In this document: one piece after another, positions 61,229-64,000 of the stretch | Layout of the letters: the number at the start of each line of letters is the position of its first letter | Numbering within the stretch: position 1 is the stretch's first letter | The notes under the pieces: model-generated | The model's database searches: none | Seen by the model: only the letters and a program-made list of their open reading frames with translations | Told to the model about the DNA's origin: nothing | Program-made: the position numbers and the translations under genes | Assembly: GCA_023409265.1 (NCBI GenBank) | Contig: JAEYHZ010000044.1 | Span: 62,001 to 126,000 of the forward strand | Direction: 5' to 3' | Source of the DNA: Bacillota bacterium | GTDB lineage: Bacteria > Bacillota > Clostridia > Acetivibrionales > DSM-1351 | DNA: 64,000 nt

Positions 61229-64000
61229 ATGAGAAATCTCAGAAAGTTAACAGCAGTTGTGTTGGCAGTAGCATTAGTGCTAACTTCTATGGCTGCTGCG
61301 TTTGCAGCTACTGAGTCTACTACATCAGTAGTAAATGGCGACAAAGCTGCAGTTTTAAAAGAACTCAAACTCTATGCAGGAACAGATGATACTAATCCTG
61401 CAGCAGGTTTGGAAGCCGCATTAAAAGTACAGGATTCATTAATATGGTTGGCTACAGAATTCGGCTACAAGGCTGAAGCTGACAAGCTGACTGATGAAGA
61501 TGCAACTAAAGCTCTTGCAAAATTTGCAGATGCTAAGGATGTATCAGATTATGCAAAGAAAGTAGTTGCATACTCAGCACAGGAAGGCATTATTGCCGGT
61601 ACAAAAGCAAATGATGGCAAACTCTATGTTAAGCCAGCTGCTTCTGTAACTGCTGCAAGATTTGCAACCTTCATGCTCCAGGGTATGGGTTATAAATTAA
61701 CAGGTTCATTCACTGAAGCAGTTGCTCAGCTTAAAGAAGTTGAAAACAGCAAGATTTCAGGAACTGAAGCTGGTGATTTGACCAGAGATACTGCAGTTGG
61801 AATGATGTATGGAATACTTACAGCTAAGACAGCTTCAGGCAAAACTGTTGCTGAAAACCTTTTAGCTGCTGATTCTTCATTACAAACCGTACTTTCAAAG
61901 AACAGTTTGTTACCAGTTAACGGCACTTTAGCTGTTGATACAGTTAAAGCTGTTGCTAACAACAAGGTAGCAGTAACTCTTAAGGAAGCAGCAACTGCAA
62001 CTGCAGCTGATTTTGCAATCGTTAAGAAGGGAACTACTACAGCAGTAGCAGTTAAGAATGTTGAAAAAGAATCAGATAAGTTATATGTTGTTGAAACTGA
62101 TGCTTTATCAAAAGGAACATCATATACTTTAACTGTAAACGGTGTTTCAGTGAACTTTACAGGTATAAGCGCTGATACTACAGCTCCTAAAATAGTAAAG
62201 GCAACTTCACCTGATACAAATACTTTTAAAGTAGAATTCTCCGACAAGATGGATTATGCAACTGCTACAGACGTTGCAAATTACACTTGGGATAAGTCGC
62301 TTAAGACTATCAAGGCAGAATTGAACGGTGACAGAAATGTAGTTACACTGACTACTGATACAGCTAAGAGAAATCAGTATTACAGATTGACTGTAGCAAA
62401 TGCTAAAAATTCTGACGGAAAAGTAATTGCAAAGGATTCACGTAACATTCAGGCAATGGAAGACAGAACTGCGCCTAAAATAACTACATTCAAGATTCAG
62501 AACAACCGCATGCTGATCATTAAATTCCAGGATACCAACGGTATGAATAAGGCTGCTCTGGAAACATTGGCAAACTATTCAATCAAGGATTTGGCTATAA
62601 CAAGTGCTAAGGCCTATGAGAATGATAGTAAGTTTGATACTGTTGTCCTGATGACAGAGACTCAGACAAGAGGTAAGAGCTACACTTTGACAGTTGAGAA
62701 CCTGACAGATAACTCAGTGCTGGCTAATGCGCTGGGCAAACAGGTAAGAACCTTCCCAGGAGCTCCTGAAGATAAAACATCTCCTGTTGTTGAAGGAAAT
62801 TCTCAAGTTAAGGCTGAAAACAACACTTTAGTAGACATTACATTTAAGGATCAGAACGCGTTGGATGCTGCGGCAGCTGAGGATATCAGTAACTACGTTA
62901 TTACTTATAACAACCAGACTCTTGACGTACTCAGTGCTAAATTAGATGACAAGGAATATGCCGGTGCTTACGATGGTTCTTCAACAGTAACTCTTACAAC
63001 TGCACCACAGGATTTAAAGGTAAATTACAAGCTGGAAATCAAAGGTGTGTCCGATGAATTCGGAAATGTTATCAAGACGGTTGGAGGCAAGGCTGTTTGG
63101 TTCAATTTCAGAGGCTCAAAGGTAGATACTGTACCTCCATATGTTGAGAAAGTTGATTACGTCAACAGCAATACAGTAAAGCTTTATTTCGCTGAAAAGC
63201 TAAACAAAGAAACTGCAATAGATCCTACAAACTATGAATTTGACAGTGATATAGGATCACCTTACAAGGCTGAATTGAGTGATGACAAAAAAGTAGTTAC
63301 TCTAACAACCGAAACTTTGGATTCAAATAAGAGCTATACCATAACTATAAATGGTGTGCAAGACAGATTCGAAAATGCTACCGTGAATGCAAAGGCGAAG
63401 GTTACAGTGGGCTCATCTGTATTTGATTCCACAATACCGGAAATATCCTATATAGATGTTGCAAATGAGCAGCAAATAAACATTCACTTTGATAAAAAGA
63501 TTGTTAATGCTCCATCTACCTTACAAATAAGCAAAGATAAGGGTGTAAATAATATTACTGTAAATAAAGCCGGAGTACTTGATGACGGTAAAACTATTGT
63601 TTACACATCAGCTACAAAATTAGCAGACGGAGAATATATAATCAGTGTAGCAGGAACTGCTTTTGTTGACGAATACGGAAACAAGTTGGTTAAATATGCT
63701 CTTGATCAGATTAAAATTGAGGACTGCAAAATATTCGGCGGTAATAATTTTATGGAAAATGATATAGCCGAAGTGACATCTGTTGAGCAGGTTAATGTTA
63801 AAAAGCTGAAGGTTTATTTCTCAAAGCCAGTTTTCTTGCCTGCTACAAATTCAAGTTATAGCTTTGTCGTAGGAAATGAGGATATAAAAGATACTCATCA
63901 GACAGAATGGTATGTAACAAAGTCTGACAATACGTTGTTTACTGCAGGTAAAGAATATTCAATTGATTTTAGAATTGCTAAAGACCTTGTTGGTGTAGCT
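61229..64000 (+). CDS. S-layer-type protein, paralogue of the preceding gene, cut by the window end
   Basis: The ATG follows AAGGAGGATTTGAGAC and the frame is open to the last base, 924 codons. Signal peptide MRNLRKLTAVVLAVALVLTS; then SLH-like VLKELKLYAGTDDTNPAAG, FADAKDVSDYAKKVVAYSAQ and MLQGMGYKLTG, then Ig-like units in the same order as the previous gene. Shared phrases include DFAIVKKGTTTAVAVKN, SGTSYTLTV-like and APKI. The two probably arose by tandem duplication. Near the shared block at about 62010-62055 the DNA is almost identical. The C-terminal end is outside the window. Confidence 0.9.
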   Translation, partial: MRNLRKLTAVVLAVALVLTSMAAAFAATESTTSVVNGDKAAVLKELKLYAGTDDTNPAAGLEAALKVQDSLIWLATEFGYKAEADKLTDEDATKALAKFADAKDVSDYAKKVVAYSAQEGIIAGTKANDGKLYVKPAASVTAARFATFMLQGMGYKLTGSFTEAVAQLKEVENSKISGTEAGDLTRDTAVGMMYGILTAKTASGKTVAENLLAADSSLQTVLSKNSLLPVNGTLAVDTVKAVANNKVAVTLKEAATATAADFAIVKKGTTTAVAVKNVEKESDKLYVVETDALSKGTSYTLTVNGVSVNFTGISADTTAPKIVKATSPDTNTFKVEFSDKMDYATATDVANYTWDKSLKTIKAELNGDRNVVTLTTDTAKRNQYYRLTVANAKNSDGKVIAKDSRNIQAMEDRTAPKITTFKIQNNRMLIIKFQDTNGMNKAALETLANYSIKDLAITSAKAYENDSKFDTVVLMTETQTRGKSYTLTVENLTDNSVLANALGKQVRTFPGAPEDKTSPVVEGNSQVKAENNTLVDITFKDQNALDAAAAEDISNYVITYNNQTLDVLSAKLDDKEYAGAYDGSSTVTLTTAPQDLKVNYKLEIKGVSDEFGNVIKTVGGKAVWFNFRGSKVDTVPPYVEKVDYVNSNTVKLYFAEKLNKETAIDPTNYEFDSDIGSPYKAELSDDKKVVTLTTETLDSNKSYTITINGVQDRFENATVNAKAKVTVGSSVFDSTIPEISYIDVANEQQINIHFDKKIVNAPSTLQISKDKGVNNITVNKAGVLDDGKTIVYTSATKLADGEYIISVAGTAFVDEYGNKLVKYALDQIKIEDCKIFGGNNFMENDIAEVTSVEQVNVKKLKVYFSKPVFLPATNSSYSFVVGNEDIKDTHQTEWYVTKSDNTLFTAGKEYSIDFRIAKDLVGVA

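Overview
The window looks like chromosome of a mesophilic, spore-forming, plant-polymer-degrading clostridium, most like the Ruminiclostridium (Clostridium cellulolyticum/papyrosolvens) group. This is inferred from gene content, not from any search. The supporting genes are a gerA-type germination operon, a GH94 disaccharide phosphorylase, a CE7 acetyl esterase, a GH3 beta-glucosidase lipoprotein, S-layer-type proteins, a clostridial glgC-glgD pair, low GC, and SD-led genes with frequent TTG/GTG starts.

Layout. 0-8.4 kb: a MacB/FtsX-like membrane protein, a large solute-binding lipoprotein and a four-gene germination receptor operon (A-C-D-B). 8.4-14.2 kb, minus strand: an M14 carboxypeptidase, a DUF815 AAA+ ATPase, membrane proteins of unknown role and a DUF2975/XRE pair. 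14.3-18.9 kb: a broken IS30 transposase beside a T-box-controlled ABC transporter of the TrpXYZ type. 19-24.3 kb: transketolase, a Zn/Mn-type ABC transporter without a binding protein, and an AraC/GyrI regulator. 24.4-30.5 kb: the carbohydrate cluster (GH94, CE7, GH3), with a LacI-type operator at GH94. 30.5-33.8 kb: a cluster of DnaA boxes, a small zinc-ribbon protein, an FMN-riboswitch-controlled riboflavin transporter and galU. 33.8-41.8 kb: a phosphodiester glycosidase-like secreted protein, a TtcA-like enzyme, tRNA-Pro, an SLH/YcdB-type protein, a GNAT protein and a methyltransferase remnant. 41.9-44.5 kb: a Phd/ParE toxin-antitoxin pair, then hflX behind a long leader. 44.6-54.9 kb: a secreted propeller protein, an MBOAT/AlgJ-like pair, murI, a candidate structured RNA and glgCD. 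54.9-64 kb: a GT39-like transferase and two paralogous S-layer-type proteins, the second cut by the window edge.

The strongest unusual signals are regulatory. (1) hflX sits behind a near-consensus promoter, two tiny ORFs that both encode F-[FY]-I-R-I-R, and terminator-like hairpins. This looks like ribosome-stalling attenuation, the R-X-R motif being the known macrolide-arrest motif. (2) Three exact TTATNCACA DnaA boxes lie in 30 bp, with four near matches in the same orientation within 175 bp, and no dnaA nearby. (3) The T-box has an apparent UUC (Phe) specifier and a UGGU acceptor-pairing sequence, although the transporter it controls is of the family usually called tryptophan-specific. (4) Two families of short inverted-repeat (MITE-like) elements repeatedly lie just upstream of genes. 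(5) A possible stand-alone structured RNA lies upstream of glgC.
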